Shown one piece after another: positions 10,501 through 16,140 of a stretch of 64,000 nucleotides of DNA (positions within the stretch are counted from its first letter, which is position 1; every line of letters begins with the position of its first letter). The notes beneath the pieces were generated by a model. The model searched no databases and was not told where the DNA came from. It saw nothing but the letters and a program-made list of their open reading frames with translations. The position numbers and the translations under genes are program-made. Origin of the DNA: a virus; IMG/VR virus record IMGVR_UViG_3300009167_000007, positions 1 to 64,000 of that record. One strand, 5' to 3'.

Positions 10501-11325
10501 CTGCTCGACAACCTGAACCGGGTCGGAACGCTGGGCATCGCAGGAGATGCCACTTCCAGCATCTTCCAGGTTTCCACCCAGCGGGAATTCTCGGTGGACA
10601 GCCGCGTGTTCGCGCTCAACTCCATGATGAATCTAGCCAGGACACTCGGAGCCGCCGTTCAACAGGGCGGAACGACGACCTGGGCCTCAACGTGGCGGCA
10701 GGTGGCAACATCTCTCGGAGGTTCGGGGTATCTCCAGAACTTCGATGCGGTGAACAACCTGCTGGAGATGTCCCCCACGGAGCGACGCATCATCCGGCGC
10801 ATCAACGTCAACAACCAGCTTCGCGCTGCGGGACGGGCGCTGGAACTCGACGTGGCAGTTCCCCGGGGAATCAAGGCCATCCCCAATCCGATGAAGCCAT
10901 GGATCAGGCAGATGGAACTGGCAGCCTACGGCGATGACATGGCTGGTTTCCGTGATGCCTATGCCAAGGCCCGTGAAGCAGCCACGAACATGGCCAAGAA
11001 GAAGAAGGACTATCAGGCCGATCCCGTTGCCGACGTGGCTGAGGCGTTGCAGCGAATCCACCCGCTCAGGAACGTCTTCGGAAAGTCTCCGAGCACAGCC
11101 GAGTATCAGCGGTTGCTCCGTGAACTCGGGAACGATGCCCCTGAAGTGGCAAAGGCCATCCGCAACTTCAACTCGTACGCTGCCCAGATTCCGTCCAAGC
11201 GTGGCGGAGAAGGCATCAAGCCGTTCTACGGGACCGAGCGGAAGAAGCCGTCTGGCATTACGACAAGCTTCGGTGGTTCGGGGTTCGGGTCCATGGGATT
11301 CAGGGGAATCACTGCATCACCCTGA
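1579..11325 (+). CDS. Giant polyvalent phage protein with zincin motif, putative ejection protein
   Basis: This gene encodes 3,248 residues. The start is an ATG with GAGGTG just upstream, one base after the preceding stop. In order: an N-terminal globular part; a Gly/Ala-rich amphipathic stretch near residues 150-215, typical of membrane-active segments; a Pro/Ala/Glu linker around 340-575; a second Gly-rich linker around 1085-1145; a HEFVH zinc-metallopeptidase signature at about 1428-1432; long helical regions; and a hydrophobic segment near 2931-2950. Such multi-domain giants are known in phages as polyvalent proteins injected with DNA to protect it or modify the host. Virion RNA polymerase activity cannot be assigned, because I see no T7-type polymerase motif. 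The final TGA lies inside the palindrome at 11319-11334. Two other genes are nested out of frame in its linkers. Confidence 0.85.
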   Translation: MPNQLVNFFRTKFPDQANLPEDEITLKYADAAPIYAQQGQNLEELYPDWAADVKRIRDEKTWSTISTGEKLKHAAGALGSSVVRTAGEIGVEFPATALSALTGEYFRPDIPARKAVEAAAEYVRPEIDKEKEAVLRQSFMLEDVPSGLGSMGVYGAGGAGLGAIGKAAGVAKTAAGAARLGTAVSGFASGFSQGFNDATSRGADFETAFKSGVLNAGVGLSEAVPIARFVERLSGIAPSAKQTLVRALLETSKETFEEGFQEFGQSAAADTIAAEILKYDPDRKMFDTLARESGAGAVTGALVSALTQAISRGRRRRAPGAVEKDATIPLEDAKEIIGKEKAPPGPPPPTGIRGETPPPPPATEAEVAAQEEAEALKTEVAAQQYNIDEKGLNDLVARRVSGGEDSVAVEVSKLEPDARRLYEGKLVEALKVVSEKPEPKPEPGTPVTATTVTIPAVEATKVETPAVEATKVTTEPEPAVPTTTGAPNAIPVEGAATIPVQPGAGPGQAVGQEVRGAEEPAAVGQEAPAQEEGKVTPAPDTAAAGAATAATAPPATEAPAPEAPAPEPAPEVAKQDANQKRIGEKIAELHTTNTGEDSREFVAGQAAGMTDLSRRYAGMEAVLRSAIQRVDTAMQTMPDKPVDLLTADEVIALGELDDTKTGATQAAGVKELLAHKKAKTLNRGLLISWANRVRGESISADNRLRRLSEKSGTIDPRGKEPLTPDQLVNPYAINYNPQKKGDTPPPAGYFELNGSGGEAATNALLEYERAATDEAREAAARKLGDELLVGSRVGANRKLTKRLVAWQSPDGSVSVLAGKDQSQPRSEGKKATANQAWRFTIGSTDRTKKGDIEGGNVGIDTLLKAGYRPIASMAMMTPRVTVAVRFADRAAYNEAIGTEARTQQSEANETQARFVADFAANKAAATSAPAEAAAIGGESPALQAWAEANVMGKPTGAAGMESVESEAPTPSEVAAAKEERKKSKAERSEEEMKALVQRAGEWIGNHMDVASQLIRYFDANPKATFADAVNAFFGKLVTEKLAQSGTSKRDQDALAAHIEELYRKIYDNEKAFNNFRAEVRRVINDEIRLEAPTGKVVEGKPGGLWQNAPGGGRGGGVPGQGAQAGTEEAAPGQAGAGGEGAGVESPKAFAEASRKATEFVRGQARENMLTREEADAAIEKIDNAESIEQLNEIVGSIRIDESRAALIASINSTVELVESHVESETFTREQADSIITQVRAAKTLDHVELLTNAISIRAEKIKEENQSHDDEEPDQDEDDSRPDYSRSLVDTPQNIRRNISRAAARDSKQATAARGVRGVMSLKAAQKLLETPTVALKWAASFFRSSDRGGGEAQARVADLLASMVELTGVTIRVVDDPTLARTVVVNPETGETRDEAVHGRYNSSENEVLINLAHQQDGYSMAQTVTHEFVHGLLSRLIRRFHTDRNSLTPAQIRVIEQLELISLQAEQSGIRWQDMNSSAAKRLNEFVAAAMTDSGFQVKLNQTMGRFRVSAIPQLKVTKPERLSLWQSFKRAVASLIASEQMKLIGITKLLASAGITRESLRNEEQREAVVQRNLLEPALEALEFLIIGYNGQTAYLDADFSMQMKMPQKRGNAANKANEDEDISYMVVEGQFKNKHDISVETSTTGIAVAEARRTMATVNDVDDAIQSWMRAWNTLGKGVATASDFMKGIVSEIVGTSLRSTEQARLAIHDAVGTALAPQVSNATSIADLPDGERQKAMRDSYIIKKKFESRLRKHNRVAESFLRDTENAAKLTELQKDEAESLRAYDDLRTTKRFLLRDMRRALEGKEDTGAIAIGTALKLGNPNADTRDALRAMQGNIDQSVNSIVALANTGVDFSQVGKSGGPTIVDVQNAVTTSTDPDLNMLATDPAKLAVAIMFARNRPLLMDLLSTLKAGQERGLLNDIIKLAVEDRPDAFDRAVASLSKLTRLGAQGQRVLQNLRKSRARTKEFADLTKRYTEVREFYDTIIPVIYRDLNRLENELGMEYGIGGAQWSAYHGVGYFVPPDKNAKEWDFGSPTKANPDYKKLKLGDEYDGKAVQEDIFKIKAWLDANPDKAGSAMYRRLQRQADRLTRVHADQADYHIRRGPLGWIIGLLGDIATKLDWTGMAHCRNIAVMCRDYNAKHDRLIRDKYQREFLEYDKLKREVRQAIGITNLEDFNVRFYDRALNYLEMRQDLIDPKLTPQQQNRVSAKAAIEWLADGREPIAKKPEVRDGLQAFFEKAFECSDITVRKKMPAVGLRIAESIGKNRYVFRDPVGATPHAMSRGLSGLAFRVVTDDMVKAGWKKPIAPDMPGFENQSSLRGELVESLYSKDRARLQAIVKERFPDTVVRDFAGELCYKEGTSNFFGVKEESGRLDKAERANVIAAFDEAVANHNGDMLWFTERLYTLEGGNNADAVAKAEFVAQTLGTFQKYYGIIYATTELVKSSQLDESDTMGRSFMDAREGEDFPAAWLSYLHYGEKENVRYGRMMAQQSAFGRDSESLVNSFNAAKAQLRNMIDKSDRAKMDSTSEAERIRLLGGKEQAKIIDAARDNLVRVETLERDLKNLLKTQNGVPQDLRAGMKLLGLIAGYTVQGASTAFTDTISMVDSPLRKFGFSKLSRDMVFGNYKGFVNEVWATLMQAFGMSIHVNKEYADQTRLLNESGLLDPDAMVNETWIKSYAVRFKEFLGDEQTFAGLWQEYQRTQKAAGTGSAVSGMSKGALRKLTATAAAGMRAGLDVGIGRAKSMEVAAATFKPWAIFTQINLWMHRAVARSWHNTICEAARMAGVFMKANPAAATDPSFKLTAKDMEMVSSRLGGFSTNDQFNALNELLQKNGIQLEECGRRLALGLEPFTKEQEMSIMSLAQSEILNNTGILTRPAWSLNSPIGRMSSPLVGWSIYRMADVAKSLRDPKGRATADAFRQSLLVWSLGVLPAALTYALLRDWYEEEIVGKKPNVLALKADASLPWALLDNLNRVGTLGIAGDATSSIFQVSTQREFSVDSRVFALNSMMNLARTLGAAVQQGGTTTWASTWRQVATSLGGSGYLQNFDAVNNLLEMSPTERRIIRRINVNNQLRAAGRALELDVAVPRGIKAIPNPMKPWIRQMELAAYGDDMAGFRDAYAKAREAATNMAKKKKDYQADPVADVAEALQRIHPLRNVFGKSPSTAEYQRLLRELGNDAPEVAKAIRNFNSYAAQIPSKRGGEGIKPFYGTERKKPSGITTSFGGSGFGSMGFRGITASP
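3041..3184 (+). CDS. Small basic phage protein nested out of frame in the giant gene
   Basis: This is a 47-residue ORF in another frame of the giant gene. ATG 3041 is preceded by GGAG at 3031-3034, six bases upstream, an ideal ribosome binding site. The product begins MPFQSKAQQRYLFSQ and continues with a Lys/Arg-rich part (ALAKRWAKKY, then NLPQWVKK). I recognise this as the pattern of a short stand-alone protein seen in many phages (MPFxSKAQQRxMF...AKRWAKE...LPE). In the giant frame the same DNA gives only an Ala/Pro/Gly/Glu linker. The combination of a family match, a good ribosome binding site and a featureless host frame argues for a real overprinted gene. Its function is unknown; it is probably a virion or DNA-associated peptide. 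Confidence 0.7.
   Translation: MPFQSKAQQRYLFSQEPALAKRWAKKYGVPKNLPQWVKKHQRKKKAR
4832..5008 (+). CDS. Second candidate gene nested in the giant gene
   Basis: This is a 58-residue ORF out of frame with the giant gene. ATG 4832 has GGAGGG at 4817-4822, a strong ribosome binding site with nine-base spacing. The product has a natural composition: a polar start (MKSDSKHQLAKW), a hydrophobic helix (GKMLLVAAGVAEFLDKA) and a basic tail (RKRGQKKPRQVRPAQVAKGLA). The host frame over this stretch reads as a Gly/Ala/Gln/Glu linker. I do not recognise the family. The parallel with the nested gene at 3041-3184 strengthens the case, but chance cannot be excluded. Confidence 0.45.
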   Translation: MKSDSKHQLAKWSRESPAAFGKMLLVAAGVAEFLDKARKRGQKKPRQVRPAQVAKGLA

Positions 11326-11334
11326 ACTCAGGGT
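11319..11334. promoter_or_regulatory. Palindrome ACCCTGAACTCAGGGT
   Basis: Seven-base arms (ACCCTGA/TCAGGGT) surround a two-base centre. The palindrome overlaps the stop codon of the giant gene and lies 17 bases before the next start codon. Closely related palindromes occur at 50155-50170 and 61341-61356, each just ahead of a gene cluster. No T-run follows, so it is more like a protein-binding operator than an intrinsic terminator. Confidence 0.45.
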
Positions 11335-11351
11335 AACACCAAGGGGAGAGC

Positions 11352-12077
11352 ATGACTGTCGCTCAAAGGAAGCGATTCCACATCGCACTGGAACAAACCG
11401 GAGGTTCCACCTACGACGCCGCCAAGCTTCTGGGAATTTCGGAGGGCACGCTTCGTCGCGAGATCGAGGAGAATCCGGAGCTTCAAAGTTACGGGGAGTG
11501 CAGCCAGCCATCACAGGAGGAGACCGTCAAGGGTCCTCCATTGCCAGCGCCGCTCTTTGGCGAGGCCATGAACCGGGCGCAGATGATGCGCGAAGACGAA
11601 CGCAGTGTGGCGCTGGCGGTGGTCGGAGCCGGAGTCACCTCGCGACAGCTCGGCGAGGTCATGGGATTCTACCGGCTCGGCATCGATCACTTCAACTCGA
11701 TCCGGCATTGCGCCTACGGAGGACTGGCGGCGTCCTACTTCCGGCTCATGGAGTACCAGAAGGTTCTCATCGGCGAGATCAAGGAAGCAAAGGATGCTGG
11801 TAACGCAGAGCTTGAAGCCGTGCGCCGCGAGGACTTCAGCCGCATTGCCAACTGCATCAACCAGACCTTCGACCGGATGCTCCAGGCGTGGAAGATTCAG
11901 GTGAGCGTCGAGGCAGCCAAGGCAGCGTCATCGAAGCAGGGCGAGGCCAGGCGCAAACCCGGGTTCGCCCCGCTGTCGATGAATGTCGCCGGCAATGTCA
12001 CCGTGCATCAGCCTGCTGCCGGCGTTTCTTCATTGCCGCAGCCGCCCCCAGCAGAGCTGCTCTCAGCTCCGGTGTAA
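11352..12077 (+). CDS. Helix-turn-helix phage protein, possible small terminase
   Basis: This gene encodes 241 residues; ATG 11352 follows AGGGGAGAGC, a strong ribosome binding site. Residues ~8-40 form a Fis-type helix-turn-helix (EQTGGSTYDAAKLLGISEGTLRR read in two parts). The middle is a helical bundle with many acidic and basic residues, and the last ~40 residues are Pro/Ala-rich and probably disordered. An N-terminal DNA-binding domain plus helical core is the usual plan of small terminase subunits, and it closes a late operon. The large terminase is 43 kb away on the other strand, so the assignment is tentative; a late transcription regulator is the alternative. Confidence 0.45.
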   Translation: MTVAQRKRFHIALEQTGGSTYDAAKLLGISEGTLRREIEENPELQSYGECSQPSQEETVKGPPLPAPLFGEAMNRAQMMREDERSVALAVVGAGVTSRQLGEVMGFYRLGIDHFNSIRHCAYGGLAASYFRLMEYQKVLIGEIKEAKDAGNAELEAVRREDFSRIANCINQTFDRMLQAWKIQVSVEAAKAASSKQGEARRKPGFAPLSMNVAGNVTVHQPAAGVSSLPQPPPAELLSAPV

Positions 12078-12180
12078 GACGGGGCCACAACTCCATCACT
12101 TTTTTTCTGTTCAGTGTTCCCATCATGGCTGCCCGCAGAATCCACTGGAACGCCTCCCGTGTTTCCTGTTCCTGTGTCAT
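11998..12180 (-). CDS. Small helical protein, antisense-overlapping the preceding gene
   Basis: From ATG 12180 this encodes 60 residues: MTQEQETREAFQWILRAAM, then LNRKKVMELWPRLTPELRA, then an Ala-rich helix and basic tail. The composition and amphipathic spacing look like a real protein, and the strand matches the long leftward operon. It overlaps the 3' end of the rightward gene by 80 bases, so the two transcripts converge here. I recognise no family. Confidence 0.4.
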   Translation of the reverse strand: MTQEQETREAFQWILRAAMMGTLNRKKVMELWPRLTPELRAALLGAAAAMKKRRQQADAR

Positions 12181-12255
12181 GGGATTGTGGTGATACCCCG
12201 TTGGCGAATCCACGCGACCGGTCGAATCGGCTTCTGGGTTTGAGAAATCGGAAGC

Positions 12256-12891
12256 TCATGGATTCTCTTTGTTGAAGCTTTTGGCCTCGTAGGATTTCGC
12301 GCACATGTCACGCGCCATTTTCGGGAGATGCCCGAAATCATCGACCGACTGCGCATCCGTGATGGACCAGACCACGTAGCTGAGCTTGAGGTCACGCAGC
12401 GGACACACCGAGGATGCCGAGCTGCTCGGCTTGATTTCCAGGACCCGGTTGCGCATGCCCTTGATTGGTGAGCCTTCGATGGTGAGCACGGCGCTTCTGC
12501 CAGCCAGGGAAGCCAGATCGAATTGAGCGCACTCCTCGATCCGACGTCCGGTCCAGCAGCCGAGGAACGTGCTCAACGGAGTCCGGTCACGCAGCTCGGC
12601 GACGAACCGGCGATACACCGTCCGCATGGTTCCATCAGCCAGAGAGCCGTGGCACCGTATCACGGGCGCGTCCGGTAGTGTCCACTCGAACACGACCATC
12701 CTTACTTTCCTATCATTCGCGACCTTGCTGTCGTGGGTTCCGCAATCGAATATCCCGGTGCAGATACCGTAGTAATCGCCATTTTGAAGGATGTCGTCAT
12801 TGCGCACCTCGAAGGGAATGATGAGCGTCTTGCGGGGCTCGCGCAAACTGTTGAGTGACTTGGGGATCATTTCTTCAATTACTGTATTCAT
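12256..12891 (-). CDS. Phage single-stranded DNA-binding-like protein
   Basis: This gene encodes 211 residues. The pattern GDYYGICTGIFDCGT near residue 38, then a wExxxP stretch, then PLSTFLGCWTGRR and FDLASLAGRSAVLTI, matches a common phage protein built on an OB fold and usually described as a replication or ssDNA-binding protein. The family's sLxxxWrGRxF...FDlxxLlGk signature is visible in adapted form. It sits just downstream of the integrase and is the last but one gene of the leftward block. A second SSB-like gene is at 46113-46616, so this one may serve recombination rather than general replication. Confidence 0.55.
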   Translation of the reverse strand: MNTVIEEMIPKSLNSLREPRKTLIIPFEVRNDDILQNGDYYGICTGIFDCGTHDSKVANDRKVRMVVFEWTLPDAPVIRCHGSLADGTMRTVYRRFVAELRDRTPLSTFLGCWTGRRIEECAQFDLASLAGRSAVLTIEGSPIKGMRNRVLEIKPSSSASSVCPLRDLKLSYVVWSITDAQSVDDFGHLPKMARDMCAKSYEAKSFNKENP

Positions 12892-12907
12892 GTGCTTGTT
12901 CTTTTGT

Positions 12908-13993
12908 TTACCGCATATCGACCTTGGCGGCGTCCGGGTTGCGGACGTACACCTTGGTCACATCTGTGCCAGCATGCCCCAGCGCCTTCGCGATGTCAGC
13001 CAGGGAAGCGCCCGCATTGGCCATCGTCGTGGCGTATGTGGCGCGCAGGGAGTGGAACGAGTATCCTTCCAGCCCGATGGATTTCAGGAACCTTCCGAAC
13101 GCCACGGATATTCCAGCGCGACGGTTCACATCATTGATGATGCTGTGCTCATTCGGGAACAGGTATCTTTCTCCGGATGATTTGAGTGCGAGCAGGGTAT
13201 CAATCACGCGCTTGGTCAGCGGTATCTCAACTCTCGATCCTCCCTTGGATGTCCAGACAACTGCCACGCATTTTGCGGTATCGAACGATGCCCACTCCAG
13301 GTTGCAGATGTCGCCCAGCCGCAGCGCCAGGTCCCGGCCAAGGATGATGGCTGCCCGGAAGAACCCGGGTGTCAGATACGCGGGCTCGGCACCGCCGGAC
13401 TTGCCCAGCATGTACTCAATCTCGGCATCGGTGAACGTGTTCTTGTGCCTGGGTTCAAGTTGGGCATGGCTGAGCAGCCGGTGATTGACGCACACCAGCC
13501 GCGAAGGATCGGACAGGATGATCCGCTTGGTCAGGCACCAGGAGAACAGCTTGCGGATGGCGGCAAGTCGCAGGGCGCGGGTGCCGCGTTTGATGGTCAC
13601 CTTGGTGTCGTTGACGTAACCGTTGATGTCCGCTTCCGTGATGGAGCCGATGGGCTGGTCTTTAAGTCCAGAATCCTTGAGCCACTTTCTCAGGATCATC
13701 ACGGTGTTCGTGTGCGTTCTCATCGACAACGCCACCGTAGTCAGCCACTTGTCCAGATCCTCCACCGCCTGGCTGCACGTCGTGTTCCGGTCGGTGACAA
13801 TCAGCGAGACCACCTCGTTGGTCAGCTTGAGCTTCTGCCCCATTTCCTCCAGCGTTTCGACACGGGCCTGCTTGAGCATTTCCTCCGCTTCCCGCTGGTC
13901 GGTGGTGTTTAGGTTTATCGTGTGGACTTGCCCACTTTCCGACGTAACGGACACCCAGTAGTTTGAGTCGTTTTCTTTCTTGAATAGCTTCAC
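12908..13993 (-). CDS. int: Tyrosine recombinase / phage integrase
   Basis: This gene encodes 361 residues from GTG 13993, which has AGAGGAG upstream. The C-terminal catalytic domain shows the expected order: first Arg in RDLALRLGD (~residue 217), Lys in TSKGGSR, HxxR in FHSLRATYAT (~312), His in KALGHAG, and the nucleophilic Tyr in TKVYVR (~347). The N-terminal part has a SAM-like core-binding domain (residues ~70-170). It implies site-specific integration or dimer resolution, so a temperate or phage-plasmid lifestyle is possible. No clear attP is visible: both flanks are coding to within 20 bases. The upstream ORF runs into this gene in another frame. Confidence 0.9.
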   Translation of the reverse strand: MKLFKKENDSNYWVSVTSESGQVHTINLNTTDQREAEEMLKQARVETLEEMGQKLKLTNEVVSLIVTDRNTTCSQAVEDLDKWLTTVALSMRTHTNTVMILRKWLKDSGLKDQPIGSITEADINGYVNDTKVTIKRGTRALRLAAIRKLFSWCLTKRIILSDPSRLVCVNHRLLSHAQLEPRHKNTFTDAEIEYMLGKSGGAEPAYLTPGFFRAAIILGRDLALRLGDICNLEWASFDTAKCVAVVWTSKGGSRVEIPLTKRVIDTLLALKSSGERYLFPNEHSIINDVNRRAGISVAFGRFLKSIGLEGYSFHSLRATYATTMANAGASLADIAKALGHAGTDVTKVYVRNPDAAKVDMR

Positions 13994-14234
13994 GTCTTTT
14001 CTCCTCTATTTCCCAGAATCTTCTTGTTGACTGTGAACCATGGACCGGGATTCCATGCCTCTCCAGTTCTTCATAGAATGCAGCGCGGTTAATCTCTATC
14101 CTGCGCATGTCATCCTTGTCTTTGATCCGGATCAGCTTGCGCACAATGGCAGCTCTCTGTCGCTCGCTCACGCTCCGGTATTCACTTCTTTTGCGAATCG
14201 CCTCGGAGAGTGGTGTTGGTGCTGGATTTTCCAT
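13662..14234 (-). CDS. Hypothetical basic protein overlapping the integrase gene
   Basis: The open frame from ATG 14234 gives 190 residues, but only the first ~80 (ending near KRREAIQERKR) look like protein: Arg/Lys/Glu-rich and helical. From 13993 on, the frame is the out-of-frame shadow of the integrase, which clearly owns that DNA. So either the gene truly overlaps by about 330 bases, or a frameshift at the A-rich run near 13975-13990 joins it to the integrase as an N-terminal extension. I list the formal ORF. The first 52 bases overlap the preceding gene. Confidence 0.4.
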   Translation of the reverse strand: MENPAPTPLSEAIRKRSEYRSVSERQRAAIVRKLIRIKDKDDMRRIEINRAAFYEELERHGIPVHGSQSTRRFWEIEEKRREAIQERKRLKLLGVRYVGKWASPHDKPKHHRPAGSGGNAQAGPCRNAGGNGAEAQADQRGGLADCHRPEHDVQPGGGGSGQVADYGGVVDENAHEHRDDPEKVAQGFWT

Positions 14235-14658
14235 TGTTGATCAGGTATTCGACATACCGCTCGATGAGCGGAAGGTAGTACGGTTTCCACTGCGGAGACC
14301 GGCGCAGGTACGAAAACCGTTTCAGCGGAGTTCGCGGCTGCGTCTTCAAGTACATGTAGATTCTCCGGCAGTGATTGCGGTCAGCCAGGTCGGTGTTGCA
14401 TGCCCGCATGAAGGCATGTGCGGTGGGAACATCGATGCCCGTCCAGTCCGTCTGATGACTGATGGCTTCGATGGTGACGGGTGGAAGCCCGCTGCGTGCG
14501 GACAGCTCGCTGGTCGTAAAGGGCTTTCCCTTCGGCGGGCGGGCGAGCAGGCGCAGCAGGATGGGCGGGTAGTTGAATACCCGGGACCAGAAAACCTGCG
14601 CGTTGCTTCCACGTCTTGACACGAAGAAACCCATACTCCAGGGTATCGCCACGGTCAA
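14182..14658 (-). CDS. Hypothetical protein with possible helix-turn-helix
   Basis: This gene encodes 158 residues. The segment FTTSELSARSGLPPVTIEAI around residues 47-66 resembles a helix-turn-helix, and AHAFMRACNTDLADR follows. It overlaps its neighbours by 4 bases upstream and 53 bases downstream, as is typical of this tightly packed operon. It could be a DNA-binding regulator of the integrase region (inference). I do not recognise a named family. Confidence 0.5.
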   Translation of the reverse strand: MTVAIPWSMGFFVSRRGSNAQVFWSRVFNYPPILLRLLARPPKGKPFTTSELSARSGLPPVTIEAISHQTDWTGIDVPTAHAFMRACNTDLADRNHCRRIYMYLKTQPRTPLKRFSYLRRSPQWKPYYLPLIERYVEYLINNGKSSTNTTLRGDSQKK

Positions 14659-14975
14659 GCGGGATGTGACTGTTCAGTCAGATTCGCCCGGTGCTTGGGG
14701 TGAATGAACAACGCCGGCCCGCACACCGATCTCCCGGCAATATCGGATGCCACGACGTTGTGGTCTGCGAGCTTCAGGATGGCCCGATTGTTCCAAACGA
14801 TCTGGGAGTTGTAGAGAACCTTCGCGTCGATTTGATCGATGTCGTCACCAAGCAGGTGGACGACTTCTTTGAGCTTCCATTGCTCTCCGTTCTTCGGCGA
14901 GACGTTCTCCAGCCGACCGTCCGGATGGATTAACACGCTCCCGGTGGCGAACTTCAGGTGGTATAGATTGAGCAT
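14655..14975 (-). CDS. Small hypothetical protein, weakly DUF3846-like
   Basis: This gene encodes 106 residues. It starts with a beta-rich part (LYHLKFATGSVLIHPDGRLENV), has an acidic middle (EVVHLLGDDIDQID), and ends with a segment resembling phage proteins of the DUF3846 type, in which a late IAGxxVxGPALFI strand is usual (here IAGRSVCGPALFIHP). The match is by eye and weak. It overlaps the end of the ART-like gene upstream by 22 bases. Confidence 0.45.
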   Translation of the reverse strand: MLNLYHLKFATGSVLIHPDGRLENVSPKNGEQWKLKEVVHLLGDDIDQIDAKVLYNSQIVWNNRAILKLADHNVVASDIAGRSVCGPALFIHPKHRANLTEQSHPA

Positions 14976-15676
14976 TTGTTCTCAGTGTTTATCGGGTTAA
15001 TGACCACTTCGCGTTCCTGCCGGCAGTTGGTGTAGAACAGGACATTCTGTTTCCGGACCAGCGCCGTGACGATCCGACCCTTCGATCCGTTCTTCAGGAA
15101 TCTGCGGGCGAAGAACTCGGCGACCTTCCGCTCGGTCGTCCAGCTCCACCCACGCCGGTTCCGCCACTGGCAACCCCGGTAGATGTCCAGCGTATCCGGC
15201 AGGGCGTCGAAGGTCTTGCGGTCATCTTCGTCCGTCATCATTTCCGTGATGGTCGTCTGTCGTCCACGGAACAGAATGGGCAGAACTGACTTGTATTGCC
15301 ACAGGTTTTCCACGGACGTCCAGACCGCATGCAGCAGCTCCCACCATTCGTTGAGCGGGATGTCGCTGATGTGCTTGAGCATGTACTCGATGCGGAACGG
15401 CTTCTCGATGAGACAGGCGATGGCTCCGACCCAGTTTTTCTTCTGGATGTAATCCTCCAGCATCGCGCACTTCATCTCGTACCGCTTGTTGATGACGGCG
15501 TTCATCTCAGGGGAGTAGAACAGCTCAATCATCAGCGGGTGTGAGATGTGTGGTATCCTGCGATCTCGGACGATGTGCGGCTTCAGGTCAGGGTGAAGTT
15601 CCTCCTTCTTGCCGAATCCCATGTCCATCCAGACTTTCAATCCCTCTGGTACTTCTGGCAATGTCGTTGTGCTCAT
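14954..15676 (-). CDS. ADP-ribosyltransferase-like protein
   Basis: This gene encodes 240 residues from ATG 15676, one base after the preceding stop; an in-frame start at 15700 would overlap that gene. The C-terminal half has the order of an R-[ST]-E mono-ADP-ribosyltransferase: LDIYRG (Arg, ~residue 163), GWSWTTERKVAEFFARRF (the S-x-T strand followed by a helix), a strand IVTALVRK, and QEREVVINP (ExE, catalytic Glu). This is the fold of phage RNA-polymerase modifiers such as T4 ModA/ModB, but no specific subfamily is claimed. The N-terminal ~140 residues are helical and unrecognised. A second ART-like domain is encoded two genes upstream, which suggests a host-takeover cluster. Confidence 0.5.
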   Translation of the reverse strand: MSTTTLPEVPEGLKVWMDMGFGKKEELHPDLKPHIVRDRRIPHISHPLMIELFYSPEMNAVINKRYEMKCAMLEDYIQKKNWVGAIACLIEKPFRIEYMLKHISDIPLNEWWELLHAVWTSVENLWQYKSVLPILFRGRQTTITEMMTDEDDRKTFDALPDTLDIYRGCQWRNRRGWSWTTERKVAEFFARRFLKNGSKGRIVTALVRKQNVLFYTNCRQEREVVINPINTENKCSIYTT

Positions 15677-15677
15677 G

Positions 15678-16127
15678 TCAGTTGAGGTGAAGGTTTGCAC
15701 AGTAGGGCAGCGAGTACGCCAGCTTCTTTCGCTTCTTCGGCTTCAGCTTGCCGTCGATGGTCTTGGGATTCTTCGGGTCGTGCTGGAGTTTCTGGATGGA
15801 CGGCTTGAGCTTGGCCATGAGTTGCTTCTTCCTAGCTTCGGCATTTTTCACGAAGTTCGTGTCGCTGGAGTTCTTAGCTTGGTTATAATCCATCTTGGCA
15901 TGGATGTCGCGCATTATTTCCGTTGGCAGCTCGGATACTAACATCTGCAACATACGCAACGCGGTGACTGCGATATGTGCGGTTGCCAGCCTGGTATCTT
16001 CATCGTCCGAGGATAACCTGTCGAGCACTTCATCGTCCGAGGAGAACGCGCCGAAGTACCTTACGTAGCCGGCCATCGATACAAGATAGTGCATTAGGTC
16101 CGTCTTGAATGTGAATGACTTGTCCAT
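15678..16127 (-). CDS. Hypothetical protein with acidic SSDDE repeat
   Basis: ATG 16127 (MDKSFTFKTD) is chosen, giving 149 residues; the longer frame up to 16208 would overlap the HD gene with an Arg/Ser-rich, non-protein-like start. Residues ~28-43 contain two copies of FSSDDE/LSSDDE. The rest is helical, with a Lys-rich C-terminal third. The family is unknown. It lies between the HD-domain and ART-like genes and is probably co-translated with them. Confidence 0.5.
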   Translation of the reverse strand: MDKSFTFKTDLMHYLVSMAGYVRYFGAFSSDDEVLDRLSSDDEDTRLATAHIAVTALRMLQMLVSELPTEIMRDIHAKMDYNQAKNSSDTNFVKNAEARKKQLMAKLKPSIQKLQHDPKNPKTIDGKLKPKKRKKLAYSLPYCANLHLN

Positions 16128-16140
16128 GGTGGTGTTCGGT

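Noticed and set aside
1579-11325. Virion RNA polymerase of the N4 type
   Set aside because: The size is similar, but I find no T7-type polymerase motifs; the visible signature is a zincin HExxH with polyvalent-protein layout.
10934-11803. 289-codon plus-strand ORF spanning the end of the giant gene and the next gene
   Set aside because: Arg/Ser/Pro-rich shadow in a third frame across two supported genes.
12097-12106. Run of seven T as a terminator after the helix-turn-helix gene
   Set aside because: No GC-rich stem precedes the T-run, and a minus-strand ORF crosses it.
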